A DNA stretch of 64,000 nucleotides from UBA8752 sp040261275 (GTDB lineage: Bacteria > Bacteroidota > Bacteroidia > Flavobacteriales_D > Sanyastnellaceae), in NCBI GenBank assembly GCA_040261275.1, contig JBDQOI010000003.1:49106-113105 (forward strand). Direction: 5' to 3'. A program made the translations under genes and the position numbers. Below the pieces are notes generated by a model, which worked only from the letters and a program-made list of their open reading frames with translations, had not been told where the DNA came from and did no database searches. Positions 54,374 to 62,946 of this stretch are shown in pieces (positions within the stretch are counted from its first letter, which is position 1; each line of letters begins with the position of its first letter).

Positions 54374-56889
54374 TCCTCGACGACTCCATCTGGCAGTCCC
54401 TTGCAAACTCCCTCGCTGGCTCCGTCGTCAGAAAGGACCCGTCGGGCACCCCCTCTTTCCTTCACCTTTCAACAGACACCCGCACCCTGAAAGGAGGGGG
54501 CTCCTCCTTGGCCCAAACCGTATTCATCGCGCTCAAGGGAAACCGACACGACGGGCACATATATGTACAAGCGGCATCCGAAATGGGCGTTCGGGGTTTC
54601 ATCCTTGACGCAGACTGGCCCGGACCAGACCCCGAGGGCCACGTCATGAGGGTACCCGATACCCACCTGGCGCTTCAAGCCATTGGCCGCGCCAAACGGG
54701 AAAGCCTGGATGGAAAAGTGGTCGGCATTACCGGCTCCAATGGAAAAACCACCGTAAAAGAGTGGGCCCACGCCCTCACCGATCCGAGACAGCGCATCTC
54801 GCGCAGCCCTGGCAGTTGGAACAGCCAGATCGGTGTTCCCTTGGCACTTTGGAGCATGGATGAAGGTGCTGACATCCACCTGATGGAAGCTGGAATTTCC
54901 GAACCGGGAGAAATGGGGCGGTTGGAGAGCATCATCCAGCCCAACATGGGAGTAATGGTGCATTTCGGTGACGCTCACGAAGCACATTTTCAGAGCCGCT
55001 TGGAAAAGGCAAGAGAAAAAGTGCGCCTGTTCTGCGGTTGCAAGTCCATCATCCTCGGCACACAGGACCCCGATGTGATCCGTGCGCTTCACGAATCCCA
55101 ACTCTTGGGCCGCGTTCAATACTGGCAATGGTCGGACGCATCCACCGATTCAAGGTTGGCACATCCTCCCGCACTCAAGTTGGAACCGGCGAAGACCGAT
55201 GGCCAAAACACCCGGGTTTCGGGAAACTGGAAAGGTCAACCGGTGCACTGGACATTGCCTTTCACTGACCCCGCCAGTGTATCCAACGCGCTCACGGCCG
55301 CCCTGCTTGCATTGGAGACAGGCACCTCCCTGAAAGGCGTCGCATCTAGATTGCACCAACTCCAACCCGTCGGCATGCGCCTGGAACACCTCTCCGGAAC
55401 AGGAGGGGGCACCATCATCAACGACACCTGGAACCACGACCTGGACGGGTTGGCGACCGCACTCGTCGCCCTGGGCCGAATCCAAGATGGCCGCAAGACC
55501 GCAGTCATCCTCTCTGACCTCATCCCCTTCAATGCGGCAGATCCCAACCAAACCTTGCGACTGCGCAATACGGTCCAACACCACACCGCAGACCGATGGA
55601 TCTCCGTAGGGCCACAATTGGCCGGCGGAATTCCTGGGATTCCGGAAAATGACGTCCTTCATTTCGACACCACCGAATCCCTGTTAGACAGCGCGGCATT
55701 GGATGATCTCCGCGGCTGGAATGTGCTGGTCAAGGGTGCCCGGCCCTTCGCCTTCGAGAGGGTAGCGCGGGCATTGGAGTCCAACCCGCACACCACTGTA
55801 TTCGACCTCGATCTGGGCAGGCTGGCGCACAATCTGGAATGCCACCGCGAACAATGGAACATCCCCATCATGGGCATGGTCAAGGCCTTCGCCTACGGCG
55901 CTGGGGAGGCCGTTGCCGTGGAACTGGACCGGTTGGGCATCGACCGGCTGGCCGTTGCCTTTGCAGAGGAAGGGATACGCCTGAGAAAGAAAGGAGTGCA
56001 ATGCCCCATCATGGTGCTCAATGCCGAGTCCCAGCGTTACGGTGACCTTGTGCAATGGGAGTTGGAACCCGAAGTCCACCGCTTGGACAACCTCAAGGTC
56101 TGGCAACGTGCCTTGAACGCCTCTACCATCTCCGGGCGAGGCGTCCACCTCAAGGTCGAAACCGGCATGCACCGTCTGGGTCTTGGCCCCGATCGTTGGC
56201 TTCGGGCGGGAGAGCAATGCGCTGAACTCAAAATTCCCATACTGAGCGTATACAGTCACCTGTCCGCGGCAGATGACGCTGGTTCCGACGCACACACGCA
56301 CCTTCAACTCGCCACGTTTGAGCGGGCGTGTTCAACGGTCGAAAAAGGCTGGTTGGCCGCCTCCCAGGCGCCCACAACATTCATACGCCACATCGCGAAT
56401 ACCGCCGGTGCAGCTCGATTCCCAGAAGCGAGGTTGGATCTCATCCGCATCGGTCTGGGACTGTATGGCCTGGACGCATCCAAGACCCTGTCGGGCTTGC
56501 AACCCATCGGGCGATTCCACACGCGGGTCAGCCACCTCCACATCGTGCCCGCAGGCGAGCCCGTGGGCTATGGCGCCCGAGACATCGCCGACCGCGACCG
56601 ATTGATCGCCACCCTGCCCGTTGGCTACGCAGACGGCTTGCCCAGGGCTGCGGGAATGGGCCGGGCACGGCTCCATGCAGCCGGCACATCCTGTCCGACC
56701 GTGGGTCCTGTTTGCATGGACGGTTGCATGATCGATGTGACCGGTGCAGACATTTCCGTCGGAGACAGCGTAGAAATATTTGGCGACCACGCCCCCATTG
56801 AGGCCCTAGCCCAAGCCACCAACACCATTCCCTATGAATTGCTGTGCCGCATTCCAGAAAGGGTCCGTCGGCGCCACCTTCGCACCTGA
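54370..56889 (+). CDS. Bifunctional UDP-MurNAc-tripeptide:D-Ala-D-Ala ligase / alanine racemase (MurF-Alr fusion)
   Basis: An 839-residue fusion. The N-terminal MurF half (about 1-460) has the P-loop TGSNGKTTVKEW (122-128 core), EAGISEPGEM and NDTWNHDLDGL; it adds D-Ala-D-Ala to the peptidoglycan precursor. The C-terminal Alr half (about 475-839) has the PLP lysine at 505 (MVKAFAYG), VETGMHRLGL, RIGLGLYG, the catalytic-Tyr segment GYGARD (Tyr734) and GPVCMDGCMID; it makes D-Ala. The fusion is well known in Bacteroidota. Two catalytic sets are intact, so one gene supplies and uses D-alanine. Confidence 0.96.
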   Translation: MILDDSIWQSLANSLAGSVVRKDPSGTPSFLHLSTDTRTLKGGGSSLAQTVFIALKGNRHDGHIYVQAASEMGVRGFILDADWPGPDPEGHVMRVPDTHLALQAIGRAKRESLDGKVVGITGSNGKTTVKEWAHALTDPRQRISRSPGSWNSQIGVPLALWSMDEGADIHLMEAGISEPGEMGRLESIIQPNMGVMVHFGDAHEAHFQSRLEKAREKVRLFCGCKSIILGTQDPDVIRALHESQLLGRVQYWQWSDASTDSRLAHPPALKLEPAKTDGQNTRVSGNWKGQPVHWTLPFTDPASVSNALTAALLALETGTSLKGVASRLHQLQPVGMRLEHLSGTGGGTIINDTWNHDLDGLATALVALGRIQDGRKTAVILSDLIPFNAADPNQTLRLRNTVQHHTADRWISVGPQLAGGIPGIPENDVLHFDTTESLLDSAALDDLRGWNVLVKGARPFAFERVARALESNPHTTVFDLDLGRLAHNLECHREQWNIPIMGMVKAFAYGAGEAVAVELDRLGIDRLAVAFAEEGIRLRKKGVQCPIMVLNAESQRYGDLVQWELEPEVHRLDNLKVWQRALNASTISGRGVHLKVETGMHRLGLGPDRWLRAGEQCAELKIPILSVYSHLSAADDAGSDAHTHLQLATFERACSTVEKGWLAASQAPTTFIRHIANTAGAARFPEARLDLIRIGLGLYGLDASKTLSGLQPIGRFHTRVSHLHIVPAGEPVGYGARDIADRDRLIATLPVGYADGLPRAAGMGRARLHAAGTSCPTVGPVCMDGCMIDVTGADISVGDSVEIFGDHAPIEALAQATNTIPYELLCRIPERVRRRHLRT

Positions 56890-56904
56890 ATCCCCCGTCC
56901 GGCG

Positions 56905-56912
56905 TAACTTCG
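56905..56912 (+). promoter_or_regulatory. -7-type box 5 bases before the DUF5522 GTG
   Basis: TAACTTCG fits TAnnTTyG in the 28 bases between the murF-alr stop and the GTG at 56918. The arrangement repeats that of gpsA and thiL and supports the GTG as the true start. Confidence 0.4.
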
Positions 56913-56917
56913 AGTGC

Positions 56918-57100
56918 GTGGATCGAACGCGGAAAATCCCCATTGAACCCGGTGACACCTACACGTCTCCTGAGGGTTTCCTTGTCTTCACGGAACAATA
57001 CCACCGCAAGCGCGGATATTGCTGCACCAGCGGTTGCAAACACTGCCCCTATGGATTCGACAAGGGCACAGGGCGCATCCGCAACCCCCAAGGCCTCTGA
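56918..57100 (+). CDS. Small DUF5522 Cys-rich protein
   Basis: A 60-residue protein from the GTG at 56918. It carries the DUF5522 pattern: EPGDTYTSPEGFLVFTEQYH, then KRGYCCTSGCKHCPYGF with four Cys in a CC-x3-C-x2-C arrangement, which may bind zinc. Function is unknown. An in-frame ATG at 56834 would give 88 residues but overlaps the end of murF-alr by 56 bases, and the extra sequence is just that gene read in another frame. hutU starts 3 bases after it. Confidence 0.8.
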   Translation: MDRTRKIPIEPGDTYTSPEGFLVFTEQYHRKRGYCCTSGCKHCPYGFDKGTGRIRNPQGL

Positions 57101-57103
57101 CCG

Positions 57104-59140
57104 ATGAACACCACTGTCACCCCATCGACTTCCCTTGCGGAATTCCAAGCCTCCGTCTCCGAAGGGCTCCCCTCGGTACTGCCTGCCCCGCGCAAGCGAA
57201 GCACGGAGGTGCCCCATGCCCCGGTACGCAAGGACATCCTGACGCCCAAGCAGAAGGAACTGGCCCTGGCCAACGCCCTCCGTTACTTCCCGGCAGATCA
57301 ACACGACGAACTCGCACCCGAATTCGCTGCTGAACTGAAGACATACGGGCGCATCTATATGTACCGGTTCTTGCCGGAATACGCCATGCACGCGCGTCCC
57401 ATCGACCAGTATCCAGCCCGAACACCGCAGGCCGCGGCCATCATGCTGATGATCCAGAACAACCTGGACCCGGCGGTCGCCCAGCACCCCGAAGAGCTCA
57501 TCACCTATGGCGGCAATGGCGCCGTCTTCCAGAACTGGGCACAGTACCGCCTGGTGATGCATTACCTGAGCGAAATGACCGAGGAGCAAACCCTCGTCAT
57601 GTACAGCGGCCATCCGCTGGGCTTGTTTCCTTCCCATCCGGGCGCACCGCGGGTGGTGGTCACCAACGGCATGGTCATCCCGAACTACAGCGCGGGCGAT
57701 GATTACGAGCGCATGAACGCCATCGGTGTCAGCCAGTACGGCCAGATGACCGCCGGGTCTTACATGTACATCGGACCGCAGGGCATTGTCCACGGCACGA
57801 CCATCACCGTGTTGAATGCCGGCCGCCGCCTAGACCCGAACAACCCTTCGCTGGCCGGCAAACTTTTCGTGACCGCCGGCCTCGGCGGCATGTCCGGCGC
57901 CCAACCGAAAGCGGGCAACATCGCCGGCGTAGTCTCCGTTACCGCCGAAGTCGACCCTGCCGCCGCATGGAAGCGGCACGAACAAGGCTGGGTGGACCAC
58001 GTCGTGGAAGACGTCGCAGAGCTCGCCGACCAGGTGCGCGCCGCCATGGAAGCCAAAAAGGTCGTCAGCTTTGCCTACCTCGGTAATGTGGTCGACGTTT
58101 GGGAACACTTCGACACGGCCGGCATCCACATTCACCTGGGTTCCGACCAGACCTCACTGCACAACCCTTGGGCCGGCGGCTACTATCCCGCCGGGTTGAG
58201 CTTCGAGCAGGCCCAGACCATGATGGTAGAGGATCCGGAGCAATTCAAGGTCCACGTCAAGGAAAGCCTCCGCCGACATGCCGCCGCCGTCAACCGCCAC
58301 ACCGCGCGGGGTACCTACTTCTTTGACTACGGCAATGCCTTCTTGCTCGAAAGCTCCCGCGCCGGCGCTGACATCATGGCCGCAGATGGCGAGGCATTCC
58401 GTTATCCGAGCTACGTTCAGGACATCATGGGGCCCATGTGCTTCGACTATGGGTTCGGACCCTTCCGTTGGGTTTGCGCCAGTGGCGAACCAACCGATCT
58501 GGACACCACCGACGCCATCGCATGCGAGGTGTTGGAAGCCATGATGGCCGAGTCGCCCGCTGAAATCCGCCAGCAAATGGCCGACAATGTCCAATGGATC
58601 AAGGGGGCCAAGGCCAACAAGCTCGTGGTCGGCAGCCAGGCCCGCATCCTCTACGCAGACGCCGAAGGCCGCATGCGCATCGCCAAGGCCTTCAACGACG
58701 CCATCGCAAAAGGCCGCCTCTCCGGACCGGTCGTGCTCGGCCGCGACCACCACGACGTCAGTGGCACCGACAGCCCCTATCGCGAAACCTCCAACATCTA
58801 TGACGGCTCCGCCTTCACAGCCGACATGGCCGTCCAGAACTTCGTAGGCGACGCATTCCGCGGCGCCACCTGGGTCTCCCTTCACAACGGAGGCGGAGTG
58901 GGATGGGGTGAAGTCGTCAACGGCGGCTTCGGTATGCTCCTCGATGGATCCTCGGAGGCCGAATCACGTCTGACTTCCATGTTGCATTGGGACGTCAACA
59001 ACGGCATTGCCCGCCGCAGCTGGGCCCGCAATGAGGAGGCCCAGTTCGCCATCAAGCGCGCCATGGAAGCCGAGCCCCGCTTGAAGGTCACATTGGCCCA
59101 ATCCGCTGACCCGGAACTCATCCGCAGCGCCCTTTCCTGA
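57104..59140 (+). CDS. hutU: Urocanate hydratase
   Basis: A 678-residue enzyme of histidine degradation converting urocanate to imidazolone propionate with tightly bound NAD. Signatures: YGGNGAVFQNWAQY (about 126-139), MYSGHPLGLFPSHP, QMTAGSYMYIGPQGIVHGT, GLGGMSGAQPKAGN (NAD site), and GSDQTSLHNPW. It is longer than E. coli-type HutU (about 555 residues), in keeping with the longer bacteroidetal form. No other hut gene is in the window. Its stop overlaps the pentapeptide gene start. Confidence 0.95.
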   Translation: MNTTVTPSTSLAEFQASVSEGLPSVLPAPRKRSTEVPHAPVRKDILTPKQKELALANALRYFPADQHDELAPEFAAELKTYGRIYMYRFLPEYAMHARPIDQYPARTPQAAAIMLMIQNNLDPAVAQHPEELITYGGNGAVFQNWAQYRLVMHYLSEMTEEQTLVMYSGHPLGLFPSHPGAPRVVVTNGMVIPNYSAGDDYERMNAIGVSQYGQMTAGSYMYIGPQGIVHGTTITVLNAGRRLDPNNPSLAGKLFVTAGLGGMSGAQPKAGNIAGVVSVTAEVDPAAAWKRHEQGWVDHVVEDVAELADQVRAAMEAKKVVSFAYLGNVVDVWEHFDTAGIHIHLGSDQTSLHNPWAGGYYPAGLSFEQAQTMMVEDPEQFKVHVKESLRRHAAAVNRHTARGTYFFDYGNAFLLESSRAGADIMAADGEAFRYPSYVQDIMGPMCFDYGFGPFRWVCASGEPTDLDTTDAIACEVLEAMMAESPAEIRQQMADNVQWIKGAKANKLVVGSQARILYADAEGRMRIAKAFNDAIAKGRLSGPVVLGRDHHDVSGTDSPYRETSNIYDGSAFTADMAVQNFVGDAFRGATWVSLHNGGGVGWGEVVNGGFGMLLDGSSEAESRLTSMLHWDVNNGIARRSWARNEEAQFAIKRAMEAEPRLKVTLAQSADPELIRSALS

Positions 59141-59718
59141 TGGAACATTACCAAGGTCACTGGACTGTGGAATCCAGTGGAACACATGCACTCCCTGCCG
59201 GACCTTGGGTCGGGCATCACTTCGAGAAGTGCACCTTTGAAGGGCTGGACCTGACCGGATATGACTTCCGCAACAGCCGCTTCGAGCACTGCATCTTCCG
59301 CGGCTGCACCCTTGAAGGCGTGAGGCTGACCGGAGCAAGGTTGCACGGCGTACGTTTCGAACATTGTATCCTGCCTGGCCTGCGCTGGTCCACCCTGGAC
59401 ACCCTCATCCTGGATTTCACCCTCGTAGACTGCCGGGCGCCCCTCGGAGATTGGGGAGAAATGGACCTACAGGGGGTACAATTCAAAGCCACAGATCTAA
59501 GCGGAGGCAACTTCTCCGGAACAGACGCCCGCAAGACCGGTTGGGCCCAATGCCGGCTGAGGAACGTCGTGTTTGACCGCACCGACCTGCGAGAGGCCGA
59601 TTTCCGGGGTGCTTCTGAGTGGACCATCAATCCAGCGGAAAACCGCCTGCGCGGCGCCCGGTTTGATACTGCTGACCTGACCGGCCTCGTGCAATCCCTC
59701 GGCATCCTGTTGGACTGA
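59140..59718 (+). CDS. Pentapeptide-repeat protein (Qnr/MfpA-like fold)
   Basis: A 192-residue right-handed quadrilateral beta-helix protein. A(D/N)LxX-type repeats run from about residue 28 to 165 (FEKCTFEGLDLTGYDF, FEHCIFRGCTLEGVRL, DLREADFRGA), interrupted near residues 88-108. The end, ENRLRGARFDTADLTGLVQ, resembles the C-terminal helix region of Qnr-type gyrase-protecting proteins. A gyrase link is only a possibility; most such proteins have unknown roles. It is coupled to hutU by TGATG. Confidence 0.88.
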   Translation: MEHYQGHWTVESSGTHALPAGPWVGHHFEKCTFEGLDLTGYDFRNSRFEHCIFRGCTLEGVRLTGARLHGVRFEHCILPGLRWSTLDTLILDFTLVDCRAPLGDWGEMDLQGVQFKATDLSGGNFSGTDARKTGWAQCRLRNVVFDRTDLREADFRGASEWTINPAENRLRGARFDTADLTGLVQSLGILLD

Positions 59719-59743
59719 CCTCAACCCGGCGTACAGAAACCAA

Positions 59744-59772
59744 GGAAACGATTTAACACCCGTTTCGTTTCC
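59744..59772. promoter_or_regulatory. Inverted repeat, candidate operator of the TetR-efflux operon
   Basis: GGAAACGA (59744-59751) and TCGTTTCC (59765-59772) are perfect 8-base inverted arms with a 13-base spacer. They lie 19 bases upstream of the -7 box of the TetR gene, overlapping the expected -33 region, where a bound repressor would block transcription. No T run follows, so it is not a terminator. Confidence 0.55.
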
Positions 59773-59790
59773 GACACGCATTCCCAGCGG

Positions 59791-59798
59791 TATTTTCG
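59791..59798 (+). promoter_or_regulatory. -7-type box of the TetR-TolC-MFP-RND operon
   Basis: TATTTTCG fits TAnnTTyG, 19 bases before the TetR ATG and just downstream of the candidate operator. Confidence 0.5.
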
Positions 59799-59817
59799 CG
59801 GCCTGAAAACCGCAAGG

Positions 59818-60471
59818 ATGTCATCTCCAACCCCAGGAAAATCGAAGGACCCTCAACTGATCAAGCTGTTTAACGGCTGTGAGCAGATCTTTCGTCGCAA
59901 TGGGGTCCGTGCCGTCAGCATGGACGATCTCGCCCGCTCTTTGGGCATGTCCAAAAAGACCCTCTACAAATACTGCAGAGACAAGGCCGACCTCGTTCTC
60001 CAGGTATTCGACCGCATGTGTGAGCGGCAGGACAGCCAAATCTGCGCCCTTTCAGAAAGTGGGGAAAACGCGATCGACGCGGTCATCGGCGCCATGGAAT
60101 ACATGCAGTCCGAACTCCGCGAGATGCACCCCAGCATGCTCTTTGACCTCCAGAAATTCTATCCCGCCGCATTGCAGCGTCTGGAGCGGCACAAGCTCGA
60201 CAACATGCAGGGATACCTCATCCGCAACATTGAACGGGGGCAACGCGAAGGCTTCTACCGCGAAGACTTCGACGCCAAGCTCATTGCCCGCCTGCACATG
60301 TCGATGGTGCAGACCATGACCGACCCCTCGACCCTCGAAGAATTCGGTAGACCTCTGACTGAACTTCAAAAAGAACTCCACGCCTACCACCTCCGCGGCA
60401 TCGCGACGGAAAAAGGCATGGACTATTACCGCAACCGTCACATGGCCAGTTCGACCCACGCCGCATCATGA
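59818..60471 (+). CDS. TetR/AcrR family transcriptional regulator
   Basis: A 217-residue regulator. The N-terminal helix-turn-helix (about 24-58) reads FRRNGVRAVSMDDLARSLG and MSKKTLYKYCRDKADLV. The remaining 150 residues form the helical ligand-binding domain. It is the first gene of an efflux operon, so it likely represses itself and the pump until a toxic ligand binds. The inverted repeat upstream is the likely site. Its stop overlaps the tolC-like start (ATGA). Confidence 0.92.
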   Translation: MSSPTPGKSKDPQLIKLFNGCEQIFRRNGVRAVSMDDLARSLGMSKKTLYKYCRDKADLVLQVFDRMCERQDSQICALSESGENAIDAVIGAMEYMQSELREMHPSMLFDLQKFYPAALQRLERHKLDNMQGYLIRNIERGQREGFYREDFDAKLIARLHMSMVQTMTDPSTLEEFGRPLTELQKELHAYHLRGIATEKGMDYYRNRHMASSTHAAS

Positions 60472-61868
60472 AGCGCACCTCCCTCCTCCTTTCCACCCTT
60501 GTCCTGGCCACGGGTTCGATGGCTCAATCCGGCATCCGCCTGACCTTGGAAGAAGCCCAGTCCATTGCTGCAGAGCGCGCATACAACGTGCGGTATGCGG
60601 TCATGGACAAAGACGAAGCCGCCAGCAACACCCGAGAAATCATTGCCTCTGGATTTCCTCAAATCAGCGGGTCGGTAGAGTACAACCGCTATATCGACAT
60701 CCCTACGCAGGTGTCCAGTGGAGATGTGTTCGGGTTCCCTGACTACCTGACCACGTTTCTCGGAGGGGTAGCGCAGGCAACGGGTGTCCCACTGGATGCC
60801 CCGGCCCCCGATCCGGATGCCATACAGGAATTCCAGTTCGGCGCGGAGCAGACCATGACCGCTGGCATCACGGCGACTCAATTGATTTTCAGCCCGAGCT
60901 ACTTCGTCGGCATCCAAGCCGCCAAAGCCTACGCCAGCGCGATGGAAGCTGCCGAATCGCGCTCGGTCGTAGATGCACGTCGCGCCGCAGGCGAGGCCTA
61001 CGCCGCCGCACTGGCTGCAGATGAAAACGTGGCCTTGCTCAAGTCCGCGGAACAACTCGCTTCCGACAGCCACGATCAGATGCGCGCCATGGTGGAAGAG
61101 GGCGTTGCAGAATCCACGGATGCCGACCAATTGGAACTCGCGCTCAACGACGTGCAACAACAGCGCACCGCAGCCGAGAACATGGCACAGGTGGCTTTGG
61201 ATGCCCTCAAATTCACCATGGGCATGCCTGTGGAAACCACAGTCATACTCGCAGACAGTTTCGAAACACTGGATGGTGCCTTGGACGCCGCTTCCGTTTT
61301 GGGCGTGCCCTTCGATGCGGTCAGGCTGCCCGAAATCCGGACACAAACCCAGAACCTCGAGTTGTCCGAACTCAACATCCAAAACGAGAAAGCAGCAGGT
61401 CTGCCCAGCATAGGCGCCTTCTATACCAACCAACGCAACGCCCAGCGGGACGCCTTCAATTTCCTCGGCGACGGCAGCTGGTATCCCATTCAGCTGGTTG
61501 GCGTGCAGATGAACATTCCCATCTGGTCCAGCTTCGCAGGCAAGGAACGCGTCTTCAAGGCCGAACTGACCCGGGATCGCGCCGCCACCGCATTGGAACA
61601 GATGACCGAAGCGGCCCACCTGGAATACCGCACAGCCCGATCCGAATACAACGCGTCCTTGGAACAGCGCCAGCAGTCCCAGCGCAGCCTGGAACTGGCC
61701 GCCCGCATCATGGACCGCACCCGCATTCGATTCACCGAAGGCCTCGCCAGCAGCTTTGACCTGGCCCAAGCACAGAATCAACTCATCAACGCCCAAGGCG
61801 GCGTTACCCAAGCCACCCTCCGGTGGCTCAACGCCCACCTCCGTCTCCAACGCTCCCTCAACGCCTGA
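60468..61868 (+). CDS. TolC family outer-membrane efflux protein
   Basis: A 466-residue exported protein with signal peptide (1-19, ending SMAQS). Two long helical repeats typical of TolC are seen (LTLEEAQSIAAERAYNVRYA near residue 25; EYRTARSEYNASLEQRQQSQ near 385), each with beta-strand segments (FGAEQTMTAGITATQLIFSP and the matching C-terminal VGVQMNIPIWSSF). It forms the outer-membrane channel of the RND pump encoded with it. Confidence 0.94.
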   Translation: MKRTSLLLSTLVLATGSMAQSGIRLTLEEAQSIAAERAYNVRYAVMDKDEAASNTREIIASGFPQISGSVEYNRYIDIPTQVSSGDVFGFPDYLTTFLGGVAQATGVPLDAPAPDPDAIQEFQFGAEQTMTAGITATQLIFSPSYFVGIQAAKAYASAMEAAESRSVVDARRAAGEAYAAALAADENVALLKSAEQLASDSHDQMRAMVEEGVAESTDADQLELALNDVQQQRTAAENMAQVALDALKFTMGMPVETTVILADSFETLDGALDAASVLGVPFDAVRLPEIRTQTQNLELSELNIQNEKAAGLPSIGAFYTNQRNAQRDAFNFLGDGSWYPIQLVGVQMNIPIWSSFAGKERVFKAELTRDRAATALEQMTEAAHLEYRTARSEYNASLEQRQQSQRSLELAARIMDRTRIRFTEGLASSFDLAQAQNQLINAQGGVTQATLRWLNAHLRLQRSLNA

Positions 61869-61873
61869 TCGCC

Positions 61874-62923
61874 ATGATCCGTTCTCTTTCTCTCCTCGCC
61901 CTTCCCGCATTGCTCATGGCTTCATGCAGCGCACCTGACAGCACACCGACGGAAGCGGCCGCCAGCGGCGACCCCACTGTCGCGGCGAAAGACGCCAGAA
62001 AAGTCACCACACTCCAAGTGGAGGCGGCGCCCTTCGATCACTACTTCACCGTGCAGGGCAATGTCGAAACCGACCGCATGGCCCAGGTTTTTCCCTTGAC
62101 CCAAGGCACCGTGCGCGGCATCCTCGTAGAGGAAGGCCAAACCGTTCGAAAGGGCCAGGTGCTGATTGAGCTGGACAACGATGTAGTAGCCAGCAACCAA
62201 AACGAACTGGAAACCCGCCTGGCACTGGCACAGGATGTACTGGCTCGGCAAGAGCGCCTTTGGAGCCAAGGCATCGGCACGGAGGTCCAACTGCTCGAAG
62301 CGCGCACCAATGTGAAGGCCCTCGAGGAGAGCATTGCTGCCTTTGCGGAGCAAGTTGACCTCGGGTCCATCAACGCTCCCTTCGCCGGAACCGTAGACCG
62401 CATCTTCGCCAAGGAGGGAGAGCTGGCCAGCCCCGCTCGCCCCGCCGCCCGACTCCTGGACCTCGATGAGATGTATGTCCGGGCCAAAGTCAGTGACCAC
62501 TATGTCGGAAAGGTGGCCGACGACCAGCGGGTCGAAATCCTCGTCTCCGGAGTGGACACCCTCCCCTCCTCCATTGGGCGCGTAGGGAGTTACATCGAAC
62601 CCGCCAACCGGACTTTCGAAATCGTGGTGCCCATCGAAGGGGACCACGGCCTGTTGCCCAACCAGTTCGTCTCCTTGCGCATCAACGACCTGCACCTCGA
62701 TTCCGCCATCGCACTGCCGTCCGGCCTCATCCTGCAAGACCGGGAGGGCAAGGATTTCGTCTACACGATTGAGGGTGGAAAGGCCAAAAGGCAACCGGTC
62801 CGAATCGGCACTGCATACATGGACCGCATCCTCATTCTCGACGGCCTTGCCCCGGGCTCCACTGTGATCGACCGCGGCGCCGGGCAGGTAGTCGAAGGCG
62901 AAGCTGTTCAAGTTCTCCGCTGA
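61874..62923 (+). CDS. RND efflux periplasmic adaptor (membrane fusion) lipoprotein
   Basis: A 349-residue adaptor linking pump and channel. The start at 61874 gives a lipoprotein signal (LLMASC, Cys at residue 18). A biotinyl-lipoyl-like domain (TQGTVRGILVEEGQTVRKGQVL and SINAPFAGTVDRIFAKEGE) flanks a helical hairpin (about 95-150), followed by beta-barrel and membrane-proximal domains. It lies 5 bases after the tolC-like gene. Confidence 0.94.
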   Translation: MIRSLSLLALPALLMASCSAPDSTPTEAAASGDPTVAAKDARKVTTLQVEAAPFDHYFTVQGNVETDRMAQVFPLTQGTVRGILVEEGQTVRKGQVLIELDNDVVASNQNELETRLALAQDVLARQERLWSQGIGTEVQLLEARTNVKALEESIAAFAEQVDLGSINAPFAGTVDRIFAKEGELASPARPAARLLDLDEMYVRAKVSDHYVGKVADDQRVEILVSGVDTLPSSIGRVGSYIEPANRTFEIVVPIEGDHGLLPNQFVSLRINDLHLDSAIALPSGLILQDREGKDFVYTIEGGKAKRQPVRIGTAYMDRILILDGLAPGSTVIDRGAGQVVEGEAVQVLR

Positions 62924-62946
62924 TCCCCGAACCCCCAACGATTCCC

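Noticed and set aside
56528..57793. 421-codon minus-strand frame across the end of murF-alr, DUF5522 and hutU
   Set aside because: Antisense shadow over three genes with clear motifs; low-complexity His/Arg/Gly content.
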